The notes beneath the pieces are model-generated. The model was not told the DNA's origin, searched no databases, and worked only from the letters and a program-made list of their open reading frames with translations. From NCBI GenBank assembly GCA_945860255.1, contig CAMAQI010000023.1, positions 1-21,386 of the forward strand: a stretch of DNA of 21,386 nucleotides, written 5' to 3'. This DNA is from Methylacidiphilum caldifontis. Lineage in GTDB: Bacteria; Verrucomicrobiota; Verrucomicrobiia; Methylacidiphilales; CAMAQI01. The position numbers were made by a program, and so were the translations under genes. Position 1 is the stretch's first letter, and the number at the start of each line of letters is the position of its first letter. Positions 20,946 through 21,386 of the stretch are shown here, in pieces.

Positions 20946-21386
20946 ATGAAAAAACTAACTCTGGCATTATCGGGATTATTGGCAATTTCAACTTTCGCAG
21001 CTGCGGAATTAAAGATCGGTACCGTCGATCTGTCGAAAGCCTTTACGGACTACTATAAAACAAAAGAGGCCGAAGAGACTTTGAACGAACGTCGTGGTAC
21101 CTTCCAAAAAGAGCGTCAAGATATGATGACAGACTATCAAAAGATGGTTGATGATACACAGAAGCTTAAATTGGCGGCGGAAGATAAAACACTCTCCGAG
21201 GCCGCTCGTACTGAGAAGATGAAGGCTTTCGAGACGAAGGTTCAAGATGTTCGTAATCAAGAAAATAAGATTCGTGGATTTGAACAACAACGTGGAAAAC
21301 AACTCGATGACCAATTTATGAGGATGCGTAAAGGAATCGTGGATGAGATCAACAAAGCGGTTCAAGACTTTTCAGCAAAAGAGAAA
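20946..21386 (+). CDS. skp: Skp/OmpH-family periplasmic chaperone (3' end cut off)
   Basis: 147 codons are visible from the ATG at 20946, running open to the window edge; an ATG at 20940 would add Met-Ile. MKKLTLALSGLLAISTFAAA is a signal peptide. The mature part begins ELKIGTVDLSKAFTDYYKTKEAEETLNE, the Skp/OmpH opening, and continues as long charged helices (coiled-coil arms) rich in Lys, Glu, Gln and Arg. Skp trimers hold unfolded outer-membrane proteins in the periplasm for delivery to BamA, encoded just upstream. No Shine-Dalgarno sequence is obvious. The last residues of the family's helices lie outside the window. Confidence 0.9.
   Translation, partial: MKKLTLALSGLLAISTFAAAELKIGTVDLSKAFTDYYKTKEAEETLNERRGTFQKERQDMMTDYQKMVDDTQKLKLAAEDKTLSEAARTEKMKAFETKVQDVRNQENKIRGFEQQRGKQLDDQFMRMRKGIVDEINKAVQDFSAKEK

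Overview
The window comes from a Gram-negative bacterium. It has a BamA-type outer-membrane assembly protein, a Skp/OmpH periplasmic chaperone, a predicted beta-barrel protein ending in an aromatic residue, and a lipobox lipoprotein. The block rplY-pth-rpsF-ssb-rplI without rpsR, together with the look of several hypothetical proteins, suggests the Verrucomicrobiota or a relative in the PVC group. That placement is inference, because there is no rRNA gene here. Base composition is moderate to slightly AT-rich. No tRNA, rRNA, CRISPR array, insertion sequence or phage gene was seen, and nearly all of it reads as chromosomal housekeeping DNA.

Layout. (1) Positions 1-2601, minus strand: the GTPase der, then a TPR/coiled-coil/LysM lipoprotein, then the start of an unrecognised gene cut by the window edge. 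(2) Positions 2690-3163, plus strand: a small exported protein of unknown function. (3) Positions 3328-5787, minus strand: ilvE and a McsA-like zinc/UVR protein 17 bp apart, then a HAD phosphatase. The phosphatase is enclosed by four different short-period degenerate repeat arrays, all in one orientation. (4) Positions 5897-9844, plus strand: a pyrimidine operon of pyrB, pyrC (4-bp overlap), carA and a membrane-anchored FHA protein. (5) Positions 9938-12999, plus strand: a beta-barrel outer-membrane protein, then a DUF2237 protein and a possible ATP-grasp-like protein 3 bp apart. (6) Positions 13081-15552: glycogen phosphorylase. (7) Positions 15689-18348: rplY-pth-rpsF-ssb-rplI, closed by a strong intrinsic terminator. 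(8) Positions 18511 to the end: bamA and a truncated skp.

How the genes work together. pyrB and pyrC catalyse consecutive steps of UMP synthesis, and carA makes half of the enzyme that supplies their carbamoyl phosphate; carB is not here. The rplY-rplI block supplies ribosomal proteins, peptidyl-tRNA recycling and single-stranded DNA binding. BamA and Skp insert and escort outer-membrane proteins, of which the barrel at 9938 is a plausible client.

The most notable non-coding signals are: an identical promoter-like element (TTGAC, 15 nt, CGCCAGTGT) ahead of both the rplY operon and bamA; the repeat arrays around the HAD gene; and -10-like boxes 6-10 nt ahead of four start codons that lack a Shine-Dalgarno sequence, which suggests leaderless mRNAs. 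I found no clear new multi-gene defence or mobile system. The least explained protein-coding part is the DUF2237/ATP-grasp-like pair.
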